This document shows, piece by piece, positions 1-7,726 of a stretch of DNA of 44,523 nt. The translations under genes and the position numbers were made by a program. Origin of the DNA: Terriglobia bacterium (GTDB taxonomy: Bacteria > Acidobacteriota > Terriglobia > UBA7540); assembly GCA_020073545.1 (NCBI GenBank), contig JAIQEZ010000028.1, forward strand, positions 1 to 44,523, given 5' to 3'. A model generated the notes under the pieces. That model made no database searches. It saw nothing but the letters and a program-made list of their open reading frames with translations, and had not been told where the DNA came from. Position 1 is the stretch's first letter. Each line of letters opens with the position of its first letter.

Positions 1-52
1 ATGCACCGATCACCAAAACAATCGCTACTGCGGCAATGAACCGTCTGATCAT
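1..52 (-). CDS. N-terminal fragment of a probable exported protein (runs off left edge)
   Basis: Reading the minus strand from an ATG at 52 gives about 17 residues before the window ends. They begin with Met-Ile-Arg-Arg and continue as an unbroken hydrophobic stretch (FIAAVAIVLVIGA), which is a typical signal-peptide n- and h-region. It starts 20 nt after the stop of the DUF1329 gene on the same strand, so it is probably the next gene of that operon. DUF1329 genes are often next to outer-membrane DUF1302 or RND-type genes, but nothing here identifies the product. The ribosome-binding site is weak. Confidence 0.4.
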   Translation of the reverse strand, partial: MIRRFIAAVAIVLVIGA

Positions 53-72
53 GTGCTCATCGAACGTTGTAG

Positions 73-1242
73 TTATCGCGACAAGGTCTGTGGATTGAAG
101 CTGCCCTCCGATACATCTCCGGTGTCGATCTTCTGCTCAAATGTTCCATGCGCCGGTATCAGCGCACGAAAGAACCATCGCGGGTACTCCGGCCTCGCCT
201 GGTGATCTTTCGCCGATGCTATGCTGGCCCTCTCCGCCTTTGGAGATATTGGAGGCTGGCGGTCCGGGACATAGAATTCACCGGCCAGGTCAAAGAGATT
301 TCCACCCTCTGTCGAAGGATGCGATCGCCAGAGCGGAATTGCGCTTCCGGTCCTCTCGTTGCCCGCAAAGAATTCCGCGCCTATCCAGAGATAGGCCTCA
401 GTATCGACGTAAACCAGCGTGCGCAGATCTCCATACGTCTGAGTCTTTGGAGTCATCTCCAGAATATACGCATTGCGTAGCTCGAAAGGCTCCTCGCCCA
501 TCTTCATAGCTATATCGCCGGGCACGAGTCCCGCTGGTTCGTCATTCGCCGTCAGGCAAGCCAGCAGCGACGCGGTTCCGAGGACCCGATATGAATATTC
601 CTCAGTCTTGGGAAGTGCATATGCCCAATATGGTTGATGACACGAGCGGCACGCTTCGTTGACGGGCACGAAGCCCGAGCCCATCCGTCTGACTCTCCGA
701 GTTTGGGAATCAAAACCATAGAATTCGTCGCCGCGATGCGGATCGAGAAAACGAATCCAGATCCCCGAGCCTTCGCCCCCATCGCCCTCTGGGGTTGCGG
801 TCCATAGATTGCAGCGGGCCTTCCATTCGAATCCCAGGGAATTCGAACCGATGGTCGGGCGTGGATCGACTTCGGTGCGATGTGCGAAACGCATGAAGGT
901 AAACTGCTCGCAGATGTAGTTGTAGTCCTCTTCCGCCTGGATAGTGTTCGGCGCCACATCGGAATAAGCAAAGCTGCCCCACGGCGTCAGCGAAAAGTCG
1001 TCGGGCATGAACGGTCCCATATGCCAGTTGTATGCGATTTTCACCGCAGCTTTCGGATCCGAAAGGGTAACCGTAGGGAACGGAGCACCGGCTATGTAGT
1101 TGGTGATGTTGTCTTCACTGTACAGGCTGACCTGTGGCGAGTATTTCTCCGTTGCCTGGGTGAAGCCCGTAGACCAATCGAGTCTCTTCGTCGGAACAAC
1201 ACGAATCGAAAAGATCGAAGGGCTCTTACGTGACACCGGCAT
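73..1242 (-). CDS. DUF1329 family protein, 5'-truncated, with a CxxCH motif
   Basis: The protein has 389 residues. The segment around residues 30-75 (TEKYSPQVSL, then NYIAGAPFP and AAVKIAYNW) matches the pattern I know from DUF1329, a family of periplasmic or outer-membrane-associated proteins of about 450 residues. The RRVRRM segment near residue 183 is also typical. The function of the family is unclear; members often lie beside DUF1302 and RND-type export genes. Homology seems to start near residue 11, so the signal peptide and roughly the first 70-80 residues are missing. Upstream in the same frame there are only three codons before the TGA that ends the MFS gene, so no hidden N-terminus is available in this frame. 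A single CRSCH motif near residue 198 looks like a c-type haem site but would be non-functional without export. This may be a decaying gene or one created by a deletion at the MFS junction. Confidence 0.65.
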   Translation of the reverse strand: MPVSRKSPSIFSIRVVPTKRLDWSTGFTQATEKYSPQVSLYSEDNITNYIAGAPFPTVTLSDPKAAVKIAYNWHMGPFMPDDFSLTPWGSFAYSDVAPNTIQAEEDYNYICEQFTFMRFAHRTEVDPRPTIGSNSLGFEWKARCNLWTATPEGDGGEGSGIWIRFLDPHRGDEFYGFDSQTRRVRRMGSGFVPVNEACRSCHQPYWAYALPKTEEYSYRVLGTASLLACLTANDEPAGLVPGDIAMKMGEEPFELRNAYILEMTPKTQTYGDLRTLVYVDTEAYLWIGAEFFAGNERTGSAIPLWRSHPSTEGGNLFDLAGEFYVPDRQPPISPKAERASIASAKDHQARPEYPRWFFRALIPAHGTFEQKIDTGDVSEGSFNPQTLSR

Positions 1243-1251
1243 AGTGGAGTC

Positions 1252-2553
1252 TCAACCCCGCGCCTGCGTCCGAGCTTCCCGCGGACCGAGGGACTTGTTG
1301 GGATCAACCACCAGCCAGGCTGCGGCGCCCAGGGCACACAACCCGGCGGCGGTCAGGAACGGTGCGGTCCAGCCGAAGTGCCTGGCGAGCGCAGGCGTCA
1401 GAGCCGCAGTCACTGCGCCCCCTATTTGGCCTCCCATATTCATGAAACCGGAAAGTGAGCCGGAGGAGCGTCCGCCCAAGTCCGCGGAGAGCGCCCAATA
1501 GGCGCTTTGCGAGATGTAGAGCGCGCCCGCGCCACCGGCGAGCATGATACTGGCCGCGGCAGCACTGTGCGCCCGAGCGCCGAAGGCCACGAACACCGCG
1601 GCTCCCGTCAGACCCAAGGCTGCCACTCCACAGCGTCCCCACCAGCGCCCAAAACGCCGGCTCACGGCGTCGGCGATCCAGCCGCCCGCTGCCGATCCCA
1701 GGGACATCGCCACGAAAGGCAACATGCCGTAATAGCTGCCGGTCTTGAGGTCCAGACCGCGAACCCTGGTCAGATAAATGTAAAACCAAGTGAAGAAAAT
1801 GTAGGCGACATACCCGAAGCAGAAATAGCTGAGGGTGATGGCCCAAACGTCCTGACTCGCGAGCATTGTGCCCCACGAGAGTTTGGGTCCCTCGACGCGC
1901 TCACCTTGCGGGATGCCCTCGCGAATCCATTTTCTTTCGGCGTCGTTCACCCAGGCATGCTGGTCGGGATGATCGCGCGCTATGCCGTACCACCCCACTG
2001 CCACCAGCAGTCCCAGCAAGGCGCAGAACCAGAAGGCGGCACGCCAGCCGAAGTGAATCATGAGAGAAGCGATGAGGGGCGGCGTCAGGGCGGCGCCGGC
2101 GCCCACCCCGGCAAAGATCAGGCCGTTGGCCAAGCCGCGCTCCGCCGTGGGCACCCAGTTGGCTACCCAGCGGTTCGAGCTCGGGTACATGACGGACTCG
2201 CCCACGCCCAGCAGGAAGCGTACGGCCAATAAGACCAGAAACGCCTTCGCCAAGCCCGCGGGGATACTTGCCGTGAGCGTGGTGAAAACGGCCCACCACG
2301 TGGCGCCGAGCGCCAGCACGCGACGCGGGCCAAGACGATCCGCCGCCCAGCCGCCACCAATCTGAAAGAGCCCATAGCCCAGCGAGAAGGCGCTAAAGAC
2401 CCAGCCAAGCTGCGCGTCCGTGAGGTGAAATCCCTGAGAGATGGATTGTCCGGCGATGGAGATATTGACCCGGTCGAGGTAGCTGATCGCGCCCATCAGG
2501 GTCATCCAGGCCACCAGCATCCAGCGAACACGCGTTGGTTTGTCGGAGTCCAT
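1252..2553 (-). CDS. MFS transporter, anion:cation symporter (ACS) type
   Basis: The protein has 433 residues and about 12 hydrophobic segments. It starts with a short cytoplasmic tail and the YLDRVNISIAG segment of TM1 that is characteristic of the ACS group (glucarate, galactonate and phthalate permeases). The loop-2 signature appears as GGWAADRLGPRR. It is therefore likely to import an organic anion; the substrate cannot be read from the sequence. The open frame continues upstream by 63 codons, but that extension is Cys/Arg-rich and unlike the family, so I place the start at the ATG at 2553. The ribosome-binding site is poor. The stop TGA at 1252-1254 lies 9 nt from the start of the truncated DUF1329 gene, so the two are probably cotranscribed. 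Confidence 0.85.
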   Translation of the reverse strand: MDSDKPTRVRWMLVAWMTLMGAISYLDRVNISIAGQSISQGFHLTDAQLGWVFSAFSLGYGLFQIGGGWAADRLGPRRVLALGATWWAVFTTLTASIPAGLAKAFLVLLAVRFLLGVGESVMYPSSNRWVANWVPTAERGLANGLIFAGVGAGAALTPPLIASLMIHFGWRAAFWFCALLGLLVAVGWYGIARDHPDQHAWVNDAERKWIREGIPQGERVEGPKLSWGTMLASQDVWAITLSYFCFGYVAYIFFTWFYIYLTRVRGLDLKTGSYYGMLPFVAMSLGSAAGGWIADAVSRRFGRWWGRCGVAALGLTGAAVFVAFGARAHSAAAASIMLAGGAGALYISQSAYWALSADLGGRSSGSLSGFMNMGGQIGGAVTAALTPALARHFGWTAPFLTAAGLCALGAAAWLVVDPNKSLGPREARTQARG

Positions 2554-2717
2554 CGAACGGTCTGGGCCGCTCAGGCCGGTGCGGCCCAAGGGCTCAACAG
2601 GTTGGCACGAATCGACGAGGATCGCAACAGTTGCGTGGGTGGCGCAGCCCAATGCAACGCACCGGGACAAGTGGGCTGCCCTGTTGAAGATTACACAATA
2701 GGGTGACAGGTTTTCCC

Positions 2718-2762
2718 CGTAGCGCCGCCGTCCCGGCGGCAATGCTTGATGCCGGCGCTACG
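2718..2762. repeat. Nested inverted repeat upstream of the MFS gene
   Basis: The outer arms CGTAGCGCCG (2718-2727) and CGGCGCTACG (2753-2762) are perfect complements. Between and overlapping them, GCCGCCG (2724-2730) and CGGCGGC (2734-2740) form an alternative inner hairpin. It resembles the short GC-rich palindromic elements dispersed in intergenic DNA of many high-GC genomes. It has no T-tract, so I do not call it a terminator. Confidence 0.7.
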
Positions 2763-2837
2763 AAAGCGCGTCACTATATTCGGTAATCTTCAGTAGATGT
2801 GCGCGCCGGCCGATCCCGCGTACGCGAGACACTGGCC

Positions 2838-2911
2838 TGGAAACTACGGAGGCTTGGAGCGGGTTCCCAAGTCTCGCCGGTCCCGCAGGCGCGGGATCAG
2901 CGCCACCCGCG
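2838..2911. repeat. 74-bp imperfect direct repeat, copy 1
   Basis: It aligns without gaps to 3187-3260 at about 85 % identity by eye. The best conserved part is the run GCAGGCGCGGGATCAGCGCC. It contains an imperfect version (one mismatch) of the GATCCCGC/GCGGGATC hairpin that is perfect in copy 2. Confidence 0.8.
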
Positions 2912-3186
2912 AAATCGCGGCAAATCGGGAATGGTAGCACAGGGCCCGTGGTCTGGCCCTGCGGCTCTTCCAGCAGCACGGGGCTTTGCCGCGTTGCAAA
3001 CTCGATAATCTTGGGTTTCTTCGGCCGCGCCTTAAACAAAAGCTCTCCATCCTCCTAGCCGCGCCGCCAGTAGCGCGTCGCGGTGGAAAAGCCGCAAGGC
3101 TGGAGAGCGAGCCTTGCGTTACGTTGCTCTCGCGGGTGGCGCAAACATTCCCCCGGATGTACACGCCGGTGGACAATGCAGCGGCT

Positions 3187-3260
3187 TGGAAATTGGGGAG
3201 GCTTGGACCGGGTTTCCAAAGGTCGCCGATCCCGCAGGCGCGGGATCAGCGCCACGCGCG
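3187..3260. repeat. 74-bp imperfect direct repeat, copy 2
   Basis: Second copy of the repeat at 2838-2911. The arms GATCCCGC (3228-3235) and GCGGGATC (3240-3247) are perfect complements around an AGGC loop. It ends about 30 nt downstream of no gene start and 27 nt before the stop codon of the AlbA_2 gene, so it lies in that gene's 3' region. Confidence 0.8.
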
Positions 3261-3287
3261 AGAAACACTAAGCTGGTGTGCGGCGGG

Positions 3288-4679
3288 TCAAGACGCGAAC
3301 TCGGCGACGAGTCTCCTCAGGTCTTCTGGTTGTGCCTGGACGTCCGCAGACCCGTGGCGCAAGTAGATGACGCCATTCATCATGTAGATTGGTGCCTCAC
3401 CGCGCGCAACGGAAATCTTAGCGATTGTCAGACCCCGCACGTCCTCAAAGGTGAACTGAATAGGTGGCGTCGGCTTTATGCGGCTCCGGACAAGCTGGTG
3501 GATTTTCCTTTCCAGGCGGTCTCTCTGTTTGAAGTCGAGCTCCAGCCCCTTTACGTGACCGGTATCGTCGACCCCTATGAAGACCACCCCATCGTCCGTG
3601 TTCGCGAATGCCGCTATTGACCTCAGCAGCTCATCGTCGACGCTGCCACTCTTTGCTTCGTCGTCAGAAATGCCTCGTTTGAACTCGACGTTCCGCCCCT
3701 CGCCGGTTCGCTGGGCTTCCTCAAGAGTTGGCACTCGGATTCCTGCCAAAGCGAAATATCTCCGCAAGTATCGCCGGCTGAGGGAGCGAGCTAAGACACT
3801 GATGCCTAGGAATGCGATGCCGCAAAGAGCCGCCAGCCACCAGAGGCTTCCAATGTCGACAAACGAGATCGCCAGAAGCGGGTCCTTGACGGCCGTCTCG
3901 ACAAGGTAGACTTCGTCGTCGCGGATGTAAAGCTGATAACCGGGGGCCGGTAGCCTCGCACCCTTGCGCAGGAACGTGGGGAGCGACGGCCCCCACACCT
4001 CAACGCGGTTGGTATGCGCATCCACAACTACGAATCCGTCAGCCGAAAGCCTGAGCCTTGACCCTCGGGCTGATGCTTTCTGGGTTGGAGGGTTCGCAGC
4101 GATCTCATCGGCCTCGCGCTTGAGCCTAGCGTCCACCGTGCCAATTTGCGACTGCAGCGTCTCTAGCATTTTCCAAGGGGCCTTGACGGCGTAGCCTATA
4201 AGGATTTCAACCTTCTTTTCGGCCACGCTTGCTTCCCGCGAGTACAAACGCCAGACTTCTCCGTCCGGCGTGTTATACGAAGTGGGCTCGCGGAATCCTC
4301 TGATGAACGCTGTATCCAAATAGTCCAGGGGCGGGAAATGCGCTGGGACTTCTTCTGTCGAAGCTGGAAAAGCGATAAGGTACAGCGTCTGCGTGTCATT
4401 CACATAGATCACATAATCGGGTTCCTCCAGCTGCCAGTCTGTTGTGAACTGGCTTGTGTCGCACGTTCCGCCCGAGCAATCGATTTCAGACAGAGCCCGC
4501 CAACTGTCCCGTTCGCAGCGTTGGACAAAGGGATAGGCTGATACGATGTACACAAACGCCGTCACGAGAGCTGCAACCACTCCGATCGATAGAGAGAAGC
4601 GGAGAATCTTGCGGTCTACGTGTCGCCGCACAAAATGAAGCTTGGCGGTATTTCTAGCGGAAGCATCTGACGCTGACAC
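3288..4679 (-). CDS. Membrane-anchored AlbA_2 (Schlafen-type) protein with periplasmic sensor-like domain
   Basis: The protein has 463 residues. Order: basic N-terminus; TM1 about residues 25-50 (RFSLSIGVVAALVTAFVYIV); a region of about 220 residues with three cysteines near its start and PDGEVWRLYSR and DGFVVVDAHTNRVEVWGPS segments, like extracytoplasmic sensor domains of histidine kinases; TM2 about residues 275-300 (WWLAALCGIAFLGISVLA); then an AlbA_2 domain of about 130 residues (VEFKRGIS, LLRSIAAFANTDDGVVFIGVDD, YLRHGSAD). AlbA_2 domains are usually soluble, in Schlafen-like and putative DNA-binding ATPase proteins. The two-TM receptor arrangement suggests signal input from the periplasm to a nucleic-acid or nucleotide-binding output; that is inference. 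There is no ATG. I choose GTG at 4679 because AGGTGG lies five bases before it; an earlier GTG is at 4688. The gene stands alone. Confidence 0.8.
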   Translation of the reverse strand: MSASDASARNTAKLHFVRRHVDRKILRFSLSIGVVAALVTAFVYIVSAYPFVQRCERDSWRALSEIDCSGGTCDTSQFTTDWQLEEPDYVIYVNDTQTLYLIAFPASTEEVPAHFPPLDYLDTAFIRGFREPTSYNTPDGEVWRLYSREASVAEKKVEILIGYAVKAPWKMLETLQSQIGTVDARLKREADEIAANPPTQKASARGSRLRLSADGFVVVDAHTNRVEVWGPSLPTFLRKGARLPAPGYQLYIRDDEVYLVETAVKDPLLAISFVDIGSLWWLAALCGIAFLGISVLARSLSRRYLRRYFALAGIRVPTLEEAQRTGEGRNVEFKRGISDDEAKSGSVDDELLRSIAAFANTDDGVVFIGVDDTGHVKGLELDFKQRDRLERKIHQLVRSRIKPTPPIQFTFEDVRGLTIAKISVARGEAPIYMMNGVIYLRHGSADVQAQPEDLRRLVAEFAS

Positions 4680-5101
4680 AACGACCACCTAGGAAATGCC
4701 GATAGCATACCATTTTCGCGGCCTTCCGCGAAAGTGCCCTGGCCGACGTGATGATGGGACTTTCGGTTGTGGCATGGCGTTCCTTACTCTCCCCAACATC
4801 GATGGTGGTGGGCCAGGATTCCGGGCTTGTCGGCGCCGCCCGCGGGCAATGTGTCCGATCGATTCAACTTTCCTCCTACCGGTAGGCTAAAAGTGCTCCA
4901 CCCCTCTTGACTTCAAACTGGGACCTTGGCCTAGACTGGACTTATGAGGGCCGTGCCGCGAGTCTGCGTGACGATTCCGCCTCGGGGCCTCTTCGGCGGT
5001 CCCGCCCTGCGGGACAACGAAGCATCTGGCACGGGCTATGAAAATGTACAGGGCGAGGTTGTTCGCGAACTTTGCCCCGAGCGAAATGAAAAAGATCCTT
5101 C

Positions 5102-5120
5102 GTCCCGATCAGATCGGGAC
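5102..5120. repeat. Perfect TCCCGATC/GATCGGGA palindrome
   Basis: GTCCCGATC and GATCGGGAC face each other around a single A. It belongs to the group of short TCCCG...CGGGA hairpins also seen at 3228-3247, 41925-41940 and 43949-43966. Confidence 0.7.
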
Positions 5121-5405
5121 TCAGGATGACAGCGAATGGGATCAGGTCCCATTTCTGGTTCGATCACATCGAACCTCGGACTCCTGGGATCGGAGACCCC
5201 AGCCATCGGAGACGACCGCAGGGAAGAGTTTCTCCGTGGCCTGCACAAGGCTGCGGTTTGCCACGATATAGCAGAAACAAAAGGGGTTACCGATCGAGAG
5301 CGAAAACTCTGCAGAAATCTATGTCATTTAAATCAAAGGAGTTAGTTGATTCTGCCGCAACCAGGCTGACGAAAAAAAAGGGGGCCCCAAAATGAAGGTA
5401 AGTCT

Positions 5406-5521
5406 CACGATGCTATTGAAAACAAATGGAGAAGAAATGCCCGTTTGCGGGTTTTCCACGATGTTGATGAAAAAAAGCAAGTTAAGTCCACTCTGCCACG
5501 ATGTACTTGAAAACAAGTTAG
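5406..5521. repeat. Three copies of a 25-nt CACGATG...AAAACAA repeat
   Basis: Copies begin at 5406, 5457 and 5497. Each starts CACGATG and continues with a TTGAAAACAA-like tail (the middle copy is TGAAAAAAAG). The steps of 51 and 40 nt put the third copy in another reading frame from the first two, so what is conserved is the DNA or RNA, not a peptide. A CCCG/CGGG stem followed by TTTT lies between copies one and two (5440-5455). Confidence 0.6.
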
Positions 5522-5746
5522 ATAGCTGCATCGAAGCGCCCCAAGCGGGCGGAGAACCCGTCTCGGGCTCGGCATGAAATGACGTTCATGACACGAGGAG
5601 AGATACTCAGCGCCGGCAACGTACGGAGCAACGGACACGTTGCGGGCCAACACGGTCTGCCGCCCCGCGTCGCCGCGGGAACTGAAGCGAGCGATCGTAT
5701 TGTCGACATTTCTGGATCTGTGACTGCAGCGGGAGGATTCTGATTC

Positions 5747-7633
5747 ATGCGCTTTAGGGTGAACCGCCGCACCTTTCTCAAGCAAAGCACCACCACGTTG
5801 CTCGCCGCGTCGGCGTGGCCTGGTGCGATTCCCACGACCACCAGACCCACCACGAGGGTGGAAAGAGAGTGGCGCACCTACGGCGGCAATCCCGCCGGAC
5901 TGCGCTACTCGCCGCTTGCCCAGATCAATCGCTCGAACGTGCACAAGCTACGGGTCGCCTGGACGTATCACACCGGCGACAGCCGCGACAACCCTTTCAC
6001 GACCATCGAGTGTACGCCGCTCGTGGTGGATGGCGTGATGTATCTCACCACCGCGCAGTTGAAACTCTGCGCGCTGCAGGCGGCCAGGGGAAAACTCCTC
6101 TGGCAGTTCGATCCCTTCGAAGGCATGGACGCCGACACACCGCGCGGAGTGAATCGCGGGGTGGCGTATTGGGAAGACGGCAACGACCAACGCATCTTCT
6201 TCGTGGCGCGCGCTCGCTTGATGGCGCTTGACGCCAAAACCGGCAAGCTGATTCACGACTTCGGTCAGGGCGGCAGTGTGGATCTGACCCAGGGCCTGGG
6301 CCGCGAACTTCGCGGCCTGACGTATGACGTCGCGACGCCCGGCATCATTTACAGAAATCTGATCATCGTGGGATCGACGTGCGACCAAGGCCCGGAACCC
6401 GCCGCCCCCGGCCACGTGCGCGCCTTTGACGTGCGCACCGGGGTAATGGCCTGGCTTTTTCACACCATTCCTCGCTCCGGTGAGTTCGGCAACGAGACCT
6501 GGGAGGGGAATTCCTGGCGCACGGCGGGGGGCGCCAACGATTGGGGCGGCATGACCCTGGATGAAAAGCGCGGCTGGGTTTTCCTCTCTACGGGCTCCGC
6601 CACGTTTGATTTCTACGGCGGGCAGCGCCTGGGACAGAACCTTTTCGCGAATTGCGTGCTCGCACTCGACGCTGCCACCGGCAAGCGCCTTTGGCACTAC
6701 CAGGTCGTGCATCACGATTTGTGGGATCGCGATCTTCCCTGCCCGCCCGCACTCGTGACGCTGAACCTCAACGGCAAACGCGTTGACGCTGTTGTGCAGC
6801 CCACCAAGTTCGGCCAGCTCTTCGTGCTCGAGCGCGAAACCGGCAAGCCGCTTTTTCCAATTGAAGAGCGGCCTGTGCCGGAGTCGGACGTTCCCGGCGA
6901 AAAGGCTTGGCCCACCCAGCCGCAGGTGCTGAAGCCGCCGCCGTACGCGCGGCAAGTCTTCACGGAAGACGACATCACAAATATCTCGCCGGAAGCACAC
7001 GCCGCCGTGATGGAAATCTTCAAGAAATCGCGCAGCGGCGCGTGGCAACCGCCCAGCTTGCAGGGGACAATCATCTTTCCGGGGTTCGACGGGGGCTCGA
7101 ACTGGGGCGGCGGTTCGTTCGATCCCGTCACGGGCCGGTACTACATCAACTCTCAAGACGAACCGTGGATCCTTACACTCGTGGCCGCGCCCGCCGGGGC
7201 CGGCTATCCTTACACGCACGCCGGCTACAAGCGCTTCGTTGACCAGGAAGGCTACGCGGCCATCAAGCCGCCCTGGGGACAGCTTACCGCCTGCGATTTG
7301 AACAAGGGCGAGATCGTGTGGCAGGTCGTGCTCGGCGAGCACAAGGAATTGACCGCGCGGGGCATCCTGCCCACCGGCACGCAGAACATCGGAGGCTCCG
7401 TCGTCACTGCCGGTGGGTTGGTCTTTATCGGCGCAACTCAGGATGAGAAGTTTCGCGCCTTCGATAAGACCTATGGCCAACTCCTGTGGGAAGCGCAGCT
7501 CCCCGCCGGTGGATACGCGAGTCCCTGCACTTACGAAGTGAACGGCATGCAGTACGTGGTTATCGCCGCGGGCGGCGGTGGCAAACCTCCTACCCGCTCG
7601 GGAGACGCCTATGTGGCGTTCGCTCTTCCGTGA
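5747..7633 (+). CDS. PQQ-dependent dehydrogenase (glucose-dehydrogenase-like), Tat-exported
   Basis: The protein has 628 residues. The N-terminus carries a twin-arginine motif (NRRTFLK, residues 6-12) followed by an alanine-rich hydrophobic stretch, so it is probably folded and exported to the periplasm by Tat. The rest is a quinoprotein beta-propeller: EWRTYGGNPAGLRYSPL at the start, repeated ALDAKTGKL/ALDAATGKRLW blades, HHDLWDRDLPCPP, and FDGGSNWGGGSFDPVTGRYY, as in membrane-type PQQ glucose/alcohol dehydrogenases. It lacks the N-terminal TM bundle of membrane GDH and has no cytochrome c domain or CxxCH, so a separate electron acceptor is needed. GGGAGGA lies about 10 nt before the ATG. 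No PQQ synthesis gene is in the window. The substrate is unknown. Confidence 0.85.
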   Translation: MRFRVNRRTFLKQSTTTLLAASAWPGAIPTTTRPTTRVEREWRTYGGNPAGLRYSPLAQINRSNVHKLRVAWTYHTGDSRDNPFTTIECTPLVVDGVMYLTTAQLKLCALQAARGKLLWQFDPFEGMDADTPRGVNRGVAYWEDGNDQRIFFVARARLMALDAKTGKLIHDFGQGGSVDLTQGLGRELRGLTYDVATPGIIYRNLIIVGSTCDQGPEPAAPGHVRAFDVRTGVMAWLFHTIPRSGEFGNETWEGNSWRTAGGANDWGGMTLDEKRGWVFLSTGSATFDFYGGQRLGQNLFANCVLALDAATGKRLWHYQVVHHDLWDRDLPCPPALVTLNLNGKRVDAVVQPTKFGQLFVLERETGKPLFPIEERPVPESDVPGEKAWPTQPQVLKPPPYARQVFTEDDITNISPEAHAAVMEIFKKSRSGAWQPPSLQGTIIFPGFDGGSNWGGGSFDPVTGRYYINSQDEPWILTLVAAPAGAGYPYTHAGYKRFVDQEGYAAIKPPWGQLTACDLNKGEIVWQVVLGEHKELTARGILPTGTQNIGGSVVTAGGLVFIGATQDEKFRAFDKTYGQLLWEAQLPAGGYASPCTYEVNGMQYVVIAAGGGGKPPTRSGDAYVAFALP

Positions 7634-7681
7634 TGACCTGCGCCAACTCCCGCGCGGCGCGAGCACTTCGAACACAGGTGG

Positions 7682-7707
7682 CACAGGTCCGAGGCTGAAG
7701 ACCTGTG
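7682..7707. terminator. Hairpin between convergent genes
   Basis: CACAGGTC (7682-7689) and GACCTGTG (7700-7707) are perfect complements around a 10-nt loop. It sits between the stops of the PQQ dehydrogenase and the convergent MBL-fold gene, so it could end transcription from both sides. There is no T-tract, which lowers confidence. Confidence 0.45.
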
Positions 7708-7726
7708 GTTCCACTGCCGCCACAGA

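Larger units (their letters stand above)
2554..3287. other. Repeat-bearing gap without a supported gene
   Basis: About 730 bp lie between the MFS start and the stop of the AlbA_2 gene. Short open frames exist on both strands, but they overlap repeats and resemble no family I know. The gap holds a nested inverted repeat at 2718-2762 and two copies of a 74-bp imperfect direct repeat, 2838-2911 and 3187-3260, each carrying a hairpin. Confidence 0.6.
4680..5746. other. Long intergenic region, AT-richer than surroundings
   Basis: About 1.07 kb without a convincing gene. A TTGACT (4917-4922) and TAGACT (4942-4947) pair, 19 nt apart, could be a promoter for a short frame starting at 4944 that shows no family features. 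A perfect palindrome is at 5102-5120. From about 5255 to 5530 the DNA is clearly AT-richer, with a 24-codon frame beginning MSFKSKELVDS (stop at 5393-5395) overlapping by ATGA a second small frame (5392-5577). Three short nucleotide repeats lie there (5406-5521). A 51-codon frame at 5588-5743 ends just before the PQQ gene; I cannot support it as real. Confidence 0.5.

Noticed and set aside
2758-3039. 93-codon minus frame overlapping the 74-bp repeat
   Set aside because: No family resemblance and it includes the repeat; no ribosome-binding site.
4944-5129. Small frame after a promoter-like TTGACT/TAGACT pair
   Set aside because: Spacing of 19 nt is poor, the frame crosses the 5102-5120 palindrome, and no family is recognisable.
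5948-7723. 591-codon minus-strand frame over the PQQ dehydrogenase
   Set aside because: Antisense shadow of a clear gene; His/Arg/Gly-rich with no domain.
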